From Actinomycetes bacterium (GTDB lineage Bacteria; Actinomycetota; Acidimicrobiia; IMCC26256; PALSA-610): a stretch of DNA of 62,779 nt. A model generated the notes under the pieces. It was not told the DNA's origin and searched no databases. It worked only from the letters and a program-made list of their open reading frames with translations. Made by a program: the position numbers and the translations under genes. Positions within the stretch are counted from its first letter, which is position 1. Every line of letters starts with the position of its first letter. Below, in pieces: positions 7,331 through 16,586 of this stretch. Location: assembly GCA_025360585.1 (NCBI GenBank), contig JANYBW010000013.1, forward strand, positions 1-62,779, in the 5' to 3' direction.

Positions 7331-8932
7331 ATGGCAAGACCAGCAGCCAAGATACGGGGAGCTACTCTGGAGAATCACCGGAACGGCGAAAGCTCTGCCG
7401 AAACTGGCGCAGTGGCAAGCCCCAGCTCCAGTAGCGAGACACCCCTTTTCGGCCGTGTCGAAAGCCGGTTGATTGATGGTCCTGACGACAACCTCTCGTA
7501 TGTCGACGCTGCCCATCCAGGCGACGACATGTTCGTCGCGCCGTGGCGCCGGTACAGGGAGTTCCTTCCGTTCGTGGTGATCGCCGTGGCGTTCGCCGCG
7601 GTGCGGTTGGTGGCAATATGGGGCCGGTCGCCGCTTGTCTATCCAGACAGCGCCACGTACCGCCCGCCGCCAGGTGGACTTTCCTACCCACTGGTGAGCT
7701 TCATGGGCAACGCCCCCCGAAGTTGGGTCGTGCCGTTTTTTTACAGACTGCTCGGGAGCGACGAGCTGCGCGTACGGGGCCAGGCTGTGGCTTCGATCGG
7801 CGCCTGGATCGCACTGGCCACCTCAGCCGCTTCCGTGGTCCACCACCGCTGGCTGAAGAACGGCGCGTTCATCGCAGTCCTGCTCCTCGCGTGGAGCCCG
7901 CACGTTGCGTTCTGGGACCTCACACTGCTTGCCGAGTCCTTCAGCATATCGTTGTCGGTCGCCGCGTTGGCCTGTTGGCTGCGCTTCGCCACGCGGCCGT
8001 CGTGGGCTGCTGCGCTCGGTGCCGTCGGTTTTAGCGGGCTATGGGTGCTTACCCGGCCCTTCCAATACCCGATCGCTGTCGCCCTCGCGGGAACGTGCTT
8101 GCTATGGGCGTGGCGCGGCGAAAAGCGGGCCATGAAGACAACGGCTGCCGTTGCGCTGCTCATGGTCGCAGCATGGTCGATCGCAAGTTCGGCGCGGGTC
8201 GCGGAGAGCTACCGGCACCGCGACGGCTACGGCGTGTCGTACTTCGCCGAGGCTTTCGGTCAGAACTTCTACCATCGATACCTCCCCGATCCGGCGGCGG
8301 CGGCGTGGTTCACACGTCGGGGAATGCCGTCAAGTGTCGGCCTGGGTGAACCAGAAGCGCCGTCCTCGCCGGATAAGAGCGACTACACAGGGTGGGTCGC
8401 GTACTACGCCAGGATGCGCGATCGCCCGGACTGGCTCCGGTGGCTCGACAAGGATGCTCAAACCCTCGTGCTCCGCTATACCGTAACTCACCCGCTTAAG
8501 GTCTTCGGCGACTTCGGCGACGCGGCGCCCTACCTCTTGCGCTCGGCCACGAATCCCACCAGCTACTACGGCGCGCCCGTGGATCCGCTGCCAGACCCGC
8601 TGGACCGAATTTTCTTCTGGGGTAGCCGCAGCTCGCCATGGGCAGATTGGGCGCTTTGGGTACTGGCGGTCCTCAGCCTCGGGATCACGAGCACCGTTCG
8701 CAGGGCCCGGCCAGACCGACGCCTGTTGACGGTCGGAGTGCTCACCACCGTCGGCTCGCTAGGGCTCATCTTCGAAGGCTGGCTGGGATCGGCGTACGAG
8801 ATGGTACGTCATGCATTATCAGGGGCGGTGTTGGTACGCGTTGGCCTCCTCCTTCTTGCGGCATGCTTGCTTGACGCGCTGTTGCGGGCTAAGTCCGACC
8901 CCAGCACCGACCGAATGGCTTCAAGGGCATAG
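7331..8932 (+). CDS. Polytopic membrane protein, GT-C (PMT/ArnT-like) glycosyltransferase candidate
   Basis: From ATG 7331 the protein has 533 residues. A hydrophilic Ser/Thr-rich N-terminus (about 1-70) is followed by around ten hydrophobic segments, the first FLPFVVIAVAFAAVRL (about 78-93). VYPDSATY (Asp106) sits in the first long extracytoplasmic loop, where GT-C transferases keep a catalytic acidic residue. C-terminal segments continue to about residue 510. GT-C enzymes move sugars from lipid-phosphate donors outside the membrane. The start is uncertain: the frame is open back to 7172 but that part overlaps an IS6 scrap, and ATG 7529 is also possible. It ends with a short charged tail. 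Confidence 0.65.
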   Translation: MARPAAKIRGATLENHRNGESSAETGAVASPSSSSETPLFGRVESRLIDGPDDNLSYVDAAHPGDDMFVAPWRRYREFLPFVVIAVAFAAVRLVAIWGRSPLVYPDSATYRPPPGGLSYPLVSFMGNAPRSWVVPFFYRLLGSDELRVRGQAVASIGAWIALATSAASVVHHRWLKNGAFIAVLLLAWSPHVAFWDLTLLAESFSISLSVAALACWLRFATRPSWAAALGAVGFSGLWVLTRPFQYPIAVALAGTCLLWAWRGEKRAMKTTAAVALLMVAAWSIASSARVAESYRHRDGYGVSYFAEAFGQNFYHRYLPDPAAAAWFTRRGMPSSVGLGEPEAPSSPDKSDYTGWVAYYARMRDRPDWLRWLDKDAQTLVLRYTVTHPLKVFGDFGDAAPYLLRSATNPTSYYGAPVDPLPDPLDRIFFWGSRSSPWADWALWVLAVLSLGITSTVRRARPDRRLLTVGVLTTVGSLGLIFEGWLGSAYEMVRHALSGAVLVRVGLLLLAACLLDALLRAKSDPSTDRMASRA

Positions 8933-9250
8933 GTCATTGGTGCCGGATTTGTCTCGACCGTCGCCAAGTTGGCCGCAGGCGATCGCGCCAGAATCTGGCC
9001 AACTTGCGCCGTTACCTCGATGCCATCAAAACACGTGAACCCACAGACGATGAATAGCGTTTTCGCGTCGGCGCCAAGCAACGACTTTGTCGGGAAGCTG
9101 ACGGCGGGACCTAAGGCCAATATGTGAGTCCTCAGGCGTGGTCGACGCAAAGAGTGAGTTTTGCACCGGCGACGCTGCCGGAGTGCGGCGCCGCTACTGT
9201 GGGCTGCATCGCGCGTTTGTGGACGCGGTCAACAACGAACGAGGTATGCC
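8933..9250. other. Intergenic region without recognised gene
   Basis: About 320 bp between the membrane protein and the SRPBCC gene. Open frames on both strands give no recognisable protein. It presumably carries the promoter for the SRPBCC gene. Confidence 0.4.
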
Positions 9251-9700
9251 ATGCAAGGTTCCGCGACAGCCGTGATCAACAAGGCCCCTGAGGAAGTCTT
9301 CGCGTTGATTTCCGACATCACGCGCACCGGGGAGTGGAGCCCCGAATGTACCGGTGGGCGGTGGATCGGTGAGGCGACGGTGCCTGGCATTGGCGCGAAA
9401 TTTGAAGGCGACAACGCGCTGAAAATCGCTGGAGTCACGCTCAAAAAATGGACGACGACCTCGGCAGTGACGGCGTACGAACCCGGCAAAGTGTTCGAGT
9501 TCCTCGCGGAGGAATACACCACGTGGCGTTATGAAATTGAAGCGGTTGATGGTGGATCGCTCGTCACTGAATCGTTCGCGTTCGAAACCAAAAAGGCGTG
9601 GGAAAAATTCCTATACACCACGTTGCTACGGCGCCACGTGGGCATGGTCAAAGGAATGCAAAAGACACTGGACGCCATGAAAGCGAGTCTGGAGCGCTAA
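9251..9700 (+). CDS. SRPBCC (START/polyketide-cyclase-like) protein
   Basis: A 149-residue protein filling a single helix-grip domain. It opens with the characteristic strand-helix ATAVINKAPEEVFALISDIT, then EWSPECTGGRW, central strands and a long C-terminal helix (VGMVKGMQKTLDAMKASL). Such proteins bind hydrophobic ligands; a few are cyclases or aromatases. The open frame extends upstream to 9161, but that part is Arg/Cys-rich and unlike the family, so ATG 9251 is chosen. It is convergent with the sensor kinase gene. A second, distinct SRPBCC protein is at 23301-23750. Confidence 0.8.
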   Translation: MQGSATAVINKAPEEVFALISDITRTGEWSPECTGGRWIGEATVPGIGAKFEGDNALKIAGVTLKKWTTTSAVTAYEPGKVFEFLAEEYTTWRYEIEAVDGGSLVTESFAFETKKAWEKFLYTTLLRRHVGMVKGMQKTLDAMKASLER

Positions 9701-9745
9701 TCCTCTCGAACCGGTCGATCCCGCCAAGGCAGTGGGTATCGTCGG

Positions 9746-11035
9746 TTATTGCAAGATGAGTTCGAACTTGGGATACGGGCCAGTGTTTGTGAGCCGTACG
9801 TGCGCGTGGTGTGCGGTGCTCAACGCGTGGGCAATGCCTAAGCCGAGGCCGTGACCATTGCTTGAGCCGGAGTTGAAGTTGGTCGCAATCGCAGCGGCTG
9901 CGAATGGATCGTGATCCATACCGTTGCCTTCATCACTCACCGTTAATACACAGCCACCACCACGACCATTGCGCGCGCTGACGGTCACGACTCCTTGCCC
10001 ATGGCATAGCGCATTGTCGCAGAGCACGTCCACAATCTGACCGATCGCGGATGCCGACGAATGCACGGGTGCGATATTGGGTTCAATTGCGGTGCGCAGT
10101 GGCCGCCCAGCGGCCGCGAAACGACCATGCCAACGGGCCTCGACCTCGCGCATCACTCCCGCGATGTCGATGATCGTCGGCTCGTTGGGTTCGCGGGCAA
10201 GGCTGAGGAGTTCACTGATCGTGGTTTCGAGGCGATCTGTTTCATCAAGCAGCTCAGCCAGGAGCGTGGATTGATCTGGTCGGGGCGCCGCGAGCTCCGT
10301 TTCGATCGCAAGCCTCAGGGATGTGAGCGGAGTGCGCAATTGATGCGACGCGTTCGCGCTGAATGCGCGTTCTCGTTCCAAAATAGTTCCCAGGCGAACG
10401 GCAGTATCGTCGAGCGCGGTCGCAACTTCATCAACCTCGCGAATCCCACTGCGATGCGCGCGCGCGGTGAAATCGCCGTTGCCAATTCGGGTTGCGTCTT
10501 GACCTAAACGCCGCAGCGGTTTTGCGATGGCGCTCGAAACAGTCAGGCCAACGATTAGCGAGGCCAACATTGCGAGTCCCGCGAATGCGGCGATGTTGAT
10601 GCGTTGGCGCCGCACCGAACGATCCGAAACGCTGATGGGTTCGGCCGCTTCGATCGCCGCCACCACTTTGAGACCCCGCACTACGGGTATCGCGACCGCG
10701 AGTCGGTCGCCGGTTCTGCCCTGCGCGGTGCGGCCGGCCAACGCGGCGCGCGCCAACGGATCGATCGTGTCCGAGCCTTCGCCACCCACCCGTTCACCAT
10801 TGCTGTTGTAGATCGTCAAATCACCGTCGTACGGAATATCGGGAATCACGATTGGCAGCGACGGTGCTTGCAGCGACGGTGGGAGTCTCGTGACCTCCGC
10901 CGCGGCTGCCTTTTCCAATCGTCCGGTTGCTTCGGATCTTGCGTCGCGTTCCAAACGCACGGCTAGGGGCAAAACGAGCGCCGCGATTGCGACTATTGCC
11001 GTCGACAAAATCGCCATGAGGATTCGCCGTCTCAT
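9746..11035 (-). CDS. Sensor histidine kinase
   Basis: A 429-residue membrane kinase. TM1 is at about 8-26, a short extracytoplasmic sensor region at 27-145, TM2 at about 148-170, and HAMP at 171-222. The dimerisation/phosphoacceptor helix has His231 in ASHQLRTPLTSLRLAIE. The ATP-binding domain has N box DVLCDNALCHG, G1 VSDEGNGMD and G2 HGLGLGIAHAL. The N box has Cys-His after Asn-Ala, slightly unusual. Its ATG overlaps the stop of the response regulator (ATGA at 11035-11032), so the two are co-translated. It probably senses an envelope signal related to the divergent ABC/beta-propeller operon. Confidence 0.93.
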   Translation of the reverse strand: MRRRILMAILSTAIVAIAALVLPLAVRLERDARSEATGRLEKAAAAEVTRLPPSLQAPSLPIVIPDIPYDGDLTIYNSNGERVGGEGSDTIDPLARAALAGRTAQGRTGDRLAVAIPVVRGLKVVAAIEAAEPISVSDRSVRRQRINIAAFAGLAMLASLIVGLTVSSAIAKPLRRLGQDATRIGNGDFTARAHRSGIREVDEVATALDDTAVRLGTILERERAFSANASHQLRTPLTSLRLAIETELAAPRPDQSTLLAELLDETDRLETTISELLSLAREPNEPTIIDIAGVMREVEARWHGRFAAAGRPLRTAIEPNIAPVHSSASAIGQIVDVLCDNALCHGQGVVTVSARNGRGGGCVLTVSDEGNGMDHDPFAAAAIATNFNSGSSNGHGLGLGIAHALSTAHHAHVRLTNTGPYPKFELILQ

Positions 11036-11715
11036 GACCGTTCGAGCCGATACCCAACCCCGCGGACTGTCGTTATCGCCACCGCACCGGCAACGACGTC
11101 ATCAAGTTTCTTTCGTAGCGAGGCGACGGTGACATCGAGGGTTTTGGTCGAGCCGAACCAGTGTTCATCCCACACTTCGGTCATGAGGTCTTCGCGACGC
11201 AACACGGTGCCAGCCGCCGCCGCAAGGCACGTCAAGAGATCGAATTCTTTCGCCCGTAGCTCAACGACTCGATCGCCAACGGTAACGACTCGCGCGGCGC
11301 ATTCGATTCGAAGGGAACCCACCGAGAGCTGCGAATCATCTACTGCGACACGCCGCAGATGGGCACGGACGCGGGCATGAAGCTCTGCGAGGCGAAACGG
11401 TTTCGTGACGTAATCAACCGCTCCACTATCGAGGCCAACAATCACGTCGAGTTCGGTATCTCGCGCGGTCACGATGATGATGGGAAGCGCGGGCTGGCGC
11501 CGCAACAATTGCTGGCACAAGTTGATGCCGTCGCCATCGGGGAGCCCGAGATCGATCAGCGCAAGATCAATGGTTTGTTCGTGTGCGAACTTCAACGCGT
11601 CGGCACACGTCGCAGCCCATTGCACCGCGATCGAATCGGTTGCGAGGGCGCGACGCAAGTTCGCGCCGATGCCAGGATCGTCCTCCACGATCAACACGTA
11701 CTGCGAGCTGGGCAT
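11032..11715 (-). CDS. OmpR/PhoB-family response regulator
   Basis: A 227-residue regulator. The receiver domain (about 6-118) has the acidic pair EDD (11-13), phosphoacceptor Asp55 in LALIDLGLPDGDG, Thr in IVTARD and Lys in YVTKPF. The C-terminal winged helix (about 130-225) has VVELRAKEFDLLTCL, the recognition region TLDVTVASLRKKL, and wing VRGVGYRL. The frame runs upstream to 11880, but ATG 11715 gives the family start (MPSSQYVLIVEDD). It is cognate to the kinase translated just after it. The divergent operon begins at 11871 and the shared 155-bp spacer contains a 21-bp-spaced direct repeat, a plausible binding site. Confidence 0.93.
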   Translation of the reverse strand: MPSSQYVLIVEDDPGIGANLRRALATDSIAVQWAATCADALKFAHEQTIDLALIDLGLPDGDGINLCQQLLRRQPALPIIIVTARDTELDVIVGLDSGAVDYVTKPFRLAELHARVRAHLRRVAVDDSQLSVGSLRIECAARVVTVGDRVVELRAKEFDLLTCLAAAAGTVLRREDLMTEVWDEHWFGSTKTLDVTVASLRKKLDDVVAGAVAITTVRGVGYRLERS

Positions 11716-11780
11716 GTATCCAGCGTATGCGGATTCCGAGAAGCCCAAAACCGATTCCCGACACGATCGGCATTGTTTTG

Positions 11781-11811
11781 CCTTGGTTTTACTCAATGCC
11801 ACCTTGGCTTT
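11781..11811 (+). promoter_or_regulatory. Direct repeat, candidate response-regulator operator
   Basis: CCTTGGTTTT (11781-11790) and CCTTGGCTTT (11802-11811) are direct repeats 21 bp apart, two helical turns, in the spacer between the response regulator and the lipoprotein operon. OmpR-type regulators bind such tandem half-sites. The repeat is seen; the function is inferred. Confidence 0.45.
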
Positions 11812-11870
11812 GGCGCACGGATTCGTATCGTCCTCAGCGAATCGGACCGCACTGTAAACAAGGAGGAACA

Positions 11871-12551
11871 ATGCAAGCACCCAAACTGTCCACGATCATG
11901 CTGCGCACGGCAATCTTGTCGCTGGTAGCGATGAGCGCCGCGTGTAGTTCATCTTCGGGCTCGACATCGGTGACCTCGAACCCAGGGAGTTCGAAGCTGG
12001 GGAGTGTCACCACAACACACGGCGGGATCGGCGCAACCTCGACCACGCTGGCCGGAAGCCCAGACCCAAACGCCAAAGAGATCGTGCCGCCCGGTGATAT
12101 CCCCGACACGCAGGTGTTCGTAGCGTATGCGCCGGCCTCGAATCACTTCAGCGTGAAATATCCAGAAGGTTGGGCACAACGGGTCGATGGCCAGACCGCG
12201 ACGTTCACGGACAAGTTCAATACGATGCAAGTTTCCGAAACGGCCGCAGCCATCGCCCCGACCGTCGCTTCGGTGCAGGCGACAGATGCCCCAAGACTGC
12301 AAGCAACGTTGAAGAATTTCAAACTGGTCAAGGTCGAGGCGATCACTCGCCCCGCTGGCAACGTGGTGCACACGGCGTACAGCACGGTGAGCGGTGTCGA
12401 TGCAGTGACGGGTAAGACGATTGTGCTCGATGTGGATCGTTACGAATTCTTTGCTGCCGGCAAGCTGGTCACGATCACATTGTCTGCTTCGAAGGGATCC
12501 GACAATGTGGATCCGTGGTCGGTCGTCACCAAATCGTTCGGATGGAAGTGA
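11871..12551 (+). CDS. Secreted lipoprotein, first gene of ABC/beta-propeller operon
   Basis: A 226-residue exported protein. The start is set by a strong AGGAGG five bases before ATG 11871. A signal peptide with LRTAILSLVAMSAAC gives a probable lipobox (Cys at about 24; Ser at -3 is not ideal). A Ser/Thr/Gly-rich linker to about residue 70 follows, then one compact domain (about 82-226) starting FVAYAPASNHFSVKYPEGW, like PsbP/Mog1-fold lipoproteins. It was not matched to a named family. It lies five bases before the first ATPase gene and is divergent from the two-component system. It probably acts as a periplasmic or surface partner of the transporter. Confidence 0.75.
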   Translation: MQAPKLSTIMLRTAILSLVAMSAACSSSSGSTSVTSNPGSSKLGSVTTTHGGIGATSTTLAGSPDPNAKEIVPPGDIPDTQVFVAYAPASNHFSVKYPEGWAQRVDGQTATFTDKFNTMQVSETAAAIAPTVASVQATDAPRLQATLKNFKLVKVEAITRPAGNVVHTAYSTVSGVDAVTGKTIVLDVDRYEFFAAGKLVTITLSASKGSDNVDPWSVVTKSFGWK

Positions 12552-12556
12552 AGGCG

Positions 12557-13252
12557 ATGGCACTCATTGATGCCCAAGGACTATTTCGATTCTTCCATGC
12601 CGGCGATGAAGAAACTGTTGCACTCGCTGATGTTTCGATCGCCGTCGACCGCGGTGAAGTTGTGGCTGTTACTGGGCCGTCGGGATCAGGCAAGTCGACG
12701 TTGTTGGCGTGTTTAGCGGGTCTTGATGATCCCGATGGCGGGATGGTCACGATCGCGGGACATTTGATGTCGCGCCAACCCGAAGTTGCGCGTGCCGCGA
12801 TTCGTTCTGAGCACGTCGGCGTGTTGTGGCAGGCGGGCAACCTGCTCGATCATCTGTGTGTCCGCGACAATGTCCTGCTCGCGCAACGGTTGTCCAAACG
12901 GCTCGGAGCGAAGCGTTCTCGCGGTGCCGAGCGTGGAGAACCGAATCGAGATGCGGACGAACTGCTTGACCAATTCGGGCTTGCGGATCGCGCTGGAGCC
13001 TGGCCGATCACGCTGTCTGGTGGTGAATCGGCGCGCGCGGGCTTGGCGACAGCACTCGCAAATCAGCCTTCGCTGCTGCTCGCCGACGAGCCGACTGGTG
13101 AGCTCGACATGGTGACTGCGGCGTCCGTGATGAAAACGCTTCGAACGTACGCCGATGATGGCCACGCCGTCATCATCGTCACGCATTCGGACGTAGTTGC
13201 CGCGACAGCCGACCGCATGCTTCGGCTGCGAGACGGAAGGATTGCATCATGA
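12557..13252 (+). CDS. ABC transporter ATPase (LolD/MacB type), subunit 1
   Basis: A 231-residue nucleotide-binding protein. Walker A is GPSGSGKST, the Q-loop VLWQAGNLLDHL, the signature LSGGESARAG, Walker B LLLADEPTGELD, and the H-loop IIVTHSD. It belongs to the class that energises FtsX/MacB/LolE-type permeases rather than importers. The signature has Glu-Ser where LSGGQ is usual, and a charged insert (RLGAKRSRGAERGEPNRD) precedes the helical domain. ATG 12557 is five bases after the lipoprotein stop; an ATG at 12542 is the alternative start. The next ATPase overlaps it by ATGA. Confidence 0.9.
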   Translation: MALIDAQGLFRFFHAGDEETVALADVSIAVDRGEVVAVTGPSGSGKSTLLACLAGLDDPDGGMVTIAGHLMSRQPEVARAAIRSEHVGVLWQAGNLLDHLCVRDNVLLAQRLSKRLGAKRSRGAERGEPNRDADELLDQFGLADRAGAWPITLSGGESARAGLATALANQPSLLLADEPTGELDMVTAASVMKTLRTYADDGHAVIIVTHSDVVAATADRMLRLRDGRIAS

Positions 13253-13926
13253 TGTCGCAAAATCTCATTGAATGTAAAGGGGTTTCGCGCACGTTTGGGC
13301 GCGGTCGTAGCGCAGTTGTTGCGGTGCATGATGCCGCGTGTTCCGTCGCCGCCGGCGATCAGATCGCGTTGGTTGGGCCGTCGGGGTCGGGGAAATCAAC
13401 GTTGCTGCACATACTTGCTGGGCTCGATCAACCGACCTCGGGGACGATCGCCTGGCCTGCGTTTGGCCGCGCATCGCTTCGCCCCGGCCCGGTCGGTGTC
13501 GTGTTTCAAGCTCCAAGTTTGTTACCTGCACTCAATGTGTTGGAGAACGTCGCCTTGCCGTTGGTGCTCATAGGAAGCCGCAACGACGATGCGAATGCTG
13601 CCGCACTGAATGCGCTGGAAACGCTCGGGCTTCGGGGCATCGCCAACAAGTTGCCCGATGAGTTGTCTGGTGGCCAAGCCCAACGCGTTTCCATTGCCCG
13701 CGTCCTCGCCGGGCGCCCTCAGTTGTTGCTCGCCGATGAACCGACCGGGCAACTCGATCACGAAACCGCGCGGCTCGTTGTGGATGCATTGTTAGCCACG
13801 GCGGAATTTTCGAACGCCGCGTTGATTATTTCCACTCACGATATTGAGGTGGCGCAGCGCTGCGCGACCCAGTGGCAGGTCGCGGATGGGCGCCTCCACG
13901 CAAACTTTCAGGAGCTGACATCATGA
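13249..13926 (+). CDS. ABC transporter ATPase (LolD/MacB type), subunit 2
   Basis: A 225-residue ATPase with complete motifs: Walker A GPSGSGKST, Q-loop VVFQAPSLLPAL, signature LSGGQAQRVSIARVLAG, Walker B LLLADEPTGQLD, H-loop IISTHD. It differs clearly from the previous ATPase, so the pair may form a heterodimer with one canonical and one degenerate signature. It overlaps the upstream gene (ATGA at 13249) and the permease (ATGA at 13923). This tight coupling suggests fixed stoichiometry of the complex. Confidence 0.92.
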   Translation: MMSQNLIECKGVSRTFGRGRSAVVAVHDAACSVAAGDQIALVGPSGSGKSTLLHILAGLDQPTSGTIAWPAFGRASLRPGPVGVVFQAPSLLPALNVLENVALPLVLIGSRNDDANAAALNALETLGLRGIANKLPDELSGGQAQRVSIARVLAGRPQLLLADEPTGQLDHETARLVVDALLATAEFSNAALIISTHDIEVAQRCATQWQVADGRLHANFQELTS

Positions 13927-16586
13927 TCGTCGTCACCTGGATACGTGGACTAATACTACGGAGGCCGGGGCGTACCGCTACGACCGCGCTTGGCGTAGCG
14001 GTCGCGGTTGCCCTGCTCGCATCGCTTGGGTCATTTCTCGCGCACAGCAAGGCAACCATGACCCGACGTTCTATCGAAAACGTCCCGGTTGATTGGCAAG
14101 TTGAGTCAGCACCCGGCGTTTCGGCGGCGCAGCTGCTCGACACCGTTTCGCATCACAAGAGCGTACGTGCGGCCTTGCCCGTTTCATTCGCAAAAACATC
14201 AGGTTTGACGGCCACAACGGGTGGATCGCAGCAAACGACGGGAGCCGGTTTCGTCCTCGGAATTCCCGACGGCTACCGATCGACATTTCCATCGATGATC
14301 CGTACCCTGACCGGCCCGCAATCCGGGGTCATGATCGCTCAACAGACGGCCGCGAACTTGCATGTCGCACCCGGCGACACGGTGACTATTGGGCGCACCG
14401 GTTTGAGCCCGGTGCAAGTGAAGATCGGTAGCGTTGTTGATCTGGTTTCGGCCGATGAACTGTTCCAGGTGGTGGGCGCGCCGCCAGGGGCTACCGCCGC
14501 GGCCCCGCCGGACAATGTGATCCTCTTGCCGACTGCGCAATGGCACACCTTGTTCGATCCGCTTGCACAAGCGCGTGCGGATCTCGTCAAGACACAAATT
14601 CACACCCGGATCGATCACTCGCTGCCGAGCGACCCAAGCGCGGCCTATTCGAACGTATTGGGGCAAGCGAACAACCTCGAGGTTGCGTTGGCCGGTTCCG
14701 GTCGAGTCGGTAGCAACATCGCGGCAACGCTCGCTTCGGCTCGATCCGATGCGCTGTATGCGCAAGTGCTCTTTGTGTTTTTGGGAGTACCCGGCGCCGT
14801 GCTTGCCGGCCTACTCACCGCCACGGTTGCATCGGTTGGTCGTGATCGCGGCCGCCGTGAACACGCAGTCTTGCGTACCCGCGGAGCAACAGTTCCTCAG
14901 TTGGTCCGACTCGCGATGAGCGAAACGGCACTAGTGACGGTAGTTGGATCTGCCGTCGGGCTCGGCGTCGCTTCGGTGATCGGCAGCACGGTATTCGGTA
15001 GCGCGCAGTTCGGTGCGACAACCGGCTCGGCAGTGATGTGGGGCGCAGCCTCAGTCCTCGGTGGGCTCGTTATTGCCGCAGCAGCGATAGCACTTCCGGC
15101 GTGGATCGACGCTCGAGGGATGACAGTAAGTGCGTCTCGCCGACGCCAAGACCGAGTGGGTCAACCGCGGTGGGCGAAGTACGGGCTCGACATCATTGTC
15201 TTTGCGCTCGGCGCGTTCACGTTCTGGCTCACCAGCCGCGGTGGTTACAAGCTGGTGCTCGCTCCCGAAGGGGTTCCATCGATTTCGGTCAACTATTGGG
15301 CCTTTTTTGGCCCCGCGTTGATGTGGATCGGTGGCGGGATGATTGCGTGGCGCATCGCGGAGTTTACGGCTCGAAGGGGGCGGGGATTGCTTTGCATCAC
15401 GACTCGACCGTTAGCAGGAACGCTCGCTCCAACGGTTGCCGCCAGCATGATCCGGCAACGGAGGTTGTTGGCGCGGGGTGTGGCACTGGTTGCCCTCACC
15501 GCTACGTTCGCAGCATCGACCGCGATCTTCAACGCAACGTACAAACAGCAAGCGCTTGTTGATGCGCTCTTGACGAACGGTGCCGACGTCACGGTTGTCC
15601 AACCGCAAGCTGCCACCGTCGGGCCCGAGTTCGCATCGTTGATTCGCAGCGTGCACGGCGTGCGAAGTGTGGAGCCAGTGCAACACCGTTACGCCTACGT
15701 TGGCGCTGATCTTCAGGACCTCTACGGAATCAACCCGGCAACGATTGTCAACGCTACCAAGCTCCAAGATGCGTATTTCCAAGGTGGCTCAGCCCGTCTG
15801 ATCATGCAGAAACTGGCGCAGCACCCAGACAATCTCGTGGTGAGCGCAGAGACAGTTCGCGACTTTCAACTGCACCCCGGCGATTTGATCAATCTGCGAT
15901 TGCAAGACGCGGCAACGAAGCAGTACAAAACGATTCCGTTTCACTACGTCGCCATCGGTGCTGAATTTCCTACGGCACCCCGCGACAGCTTTCTGTTAGC
16001 GAATCGCGACTACATCGCTCAACAAACCCACAGCAACGCAGTCGGAACGTTCCTGATTGATACGGCAGGAACCTCGCAGGCAGCGATCGCGGGTACGTTG
16101 CGCAAGCAGGTTGCCGGCGATGTGTTGGTCACTGATTTGACCCATAGCCGCAAAGTGATTGCGTCGAGTCTGACGGCCGTGGATCTTGCTGGCCTCACCA
16201 AAGTCGAGCTTGGTTTCGCACTCGCCCTGACTGCTGCGGCAACCGGATTGGTGCTATGGCTTGGGTTCATGGAACGCCGCCGTACGTTTGCGATCGCTCA
16301 TGCGCTCGGCGCTCGACCTCGCCAACTCGGGGCGTTCGTGTGGAGCGAAGCTGGCTTCGTAGTAGCCCTTGGCCTCGCGATCGGCACGGTCGGCGGAACA
16401 CTGATGAGTCAAGGTCTGGTCAAGATTCTCAAAGGTGTGTTTGACCCTCCGCCTTCGTACCTCGCGGTACCTTGGTCCTACCTTGGCCTCGCAACCTTGG
16501 TCGGGCTGAGCGCGGTCGTGATTGCGTCACTCGTTGCGGTGCGAGAAGCGCGCCGCCCTCAACTCAGCGTGTTACGGGAGATCTAG
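13923..16586 (+). CDS. FtsX-family ABC permease
   Basis: An 887-residue membrane protein. TM1 follows directly after the start (about 20-40), then a large extracytoplasmic domain (to about 280). An FtsX core of several helices (about 285-425) contains GRDRGRREHAVLRTRGA, the cytoplasmic coupling region. A second part has its own extracytoplasmic domain (about 530-760) and a C-terminal FtsX core (about 770-887) with RRTFAIAHALGARPRQL. This duplicated layout is that of large permeases that act on lipoproteins, peptides or the periplasm without a transport channel. The start at 13923 is fixed by ATGA overlap with the ATPase. It is the only permease for the two ATPases. Confidence 0.9.
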   Translation: MIVVTWIRGLILRRPGRTATTALGVAVAVALLASLGSFLAHSKATMTRRSIENVPVDWQVESAPGVSAAQLLDTVSHHKSVRAALPVSFAKTSGLTATTGGSQQTTGAGFVLGIPDGYRSTFPSMIRTLTGPQSGVMIAQQTAANLHVAPGDTVTIGRTGLSPVQVKIGSVVDLVSADELFQVVGAPPGATAAAPPDNVILLPTAQWHTLFDPLAQARADLVKTQIHTRIDHSLPSDPSAAYSNVLGQANNLEVALAGSGRVGSNIAATLASARSDALYAQVLFVFLGVPGAVLAGLLTATVASVGRDRGRREHAVLRTRGATVPQLVRLAMSETALVTVVGSAVGLGVASVIGSTVFGSAQFGATTGSAVMWGAASVLGGLVIAAAAIALPAWIDARGMTVSASRRRQDRVGQPRWAKYGLDIIVFALGAFTFWLTSRGGYKLVLAPEGVPSISVNYWAFFGPALMWIGGGMIAWRIAEFTARRGRGLLCITTRPLAGTLAPTVAASMIRQRRLLARGVALVALTATFAASTAIFNATYKQQALVDALLTNGADVTVVQPQAATVGPEFASLIRSVHGVRSVEPVQHRYAYVGADLQDLYGINPATIVNATKLQDAYFQGGSARLIMQKLAQHPDNLVVSAETVRDFQLHPGDLINLRLQDAATKQYKTIPFHYVAIGAEFPTAPRDSFLLANRDYIAQQTHSNAVGTFLIDTAGTSQAAIAGTLRKQVAGDVLVTDLTHSRKVIASSLTAVDLAGLTKVELGFALALTAAATGLVLWLGFMERRRTFAIAHALGARPRQLGAFVWSEAGFVVALGLAIGTVGGTLMSQGLVKILKGVFDPPPSYLAVPWSYLGLATLVGLSAVVIASLVAVREARRPQLSVLREI

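Noticed and set aside
9161-9250. Upstream extension of the first SRPBCC gene
   Set aside because: Arg/Cys-rich stretch absent from the family; the domain begins right after ATG 9251.
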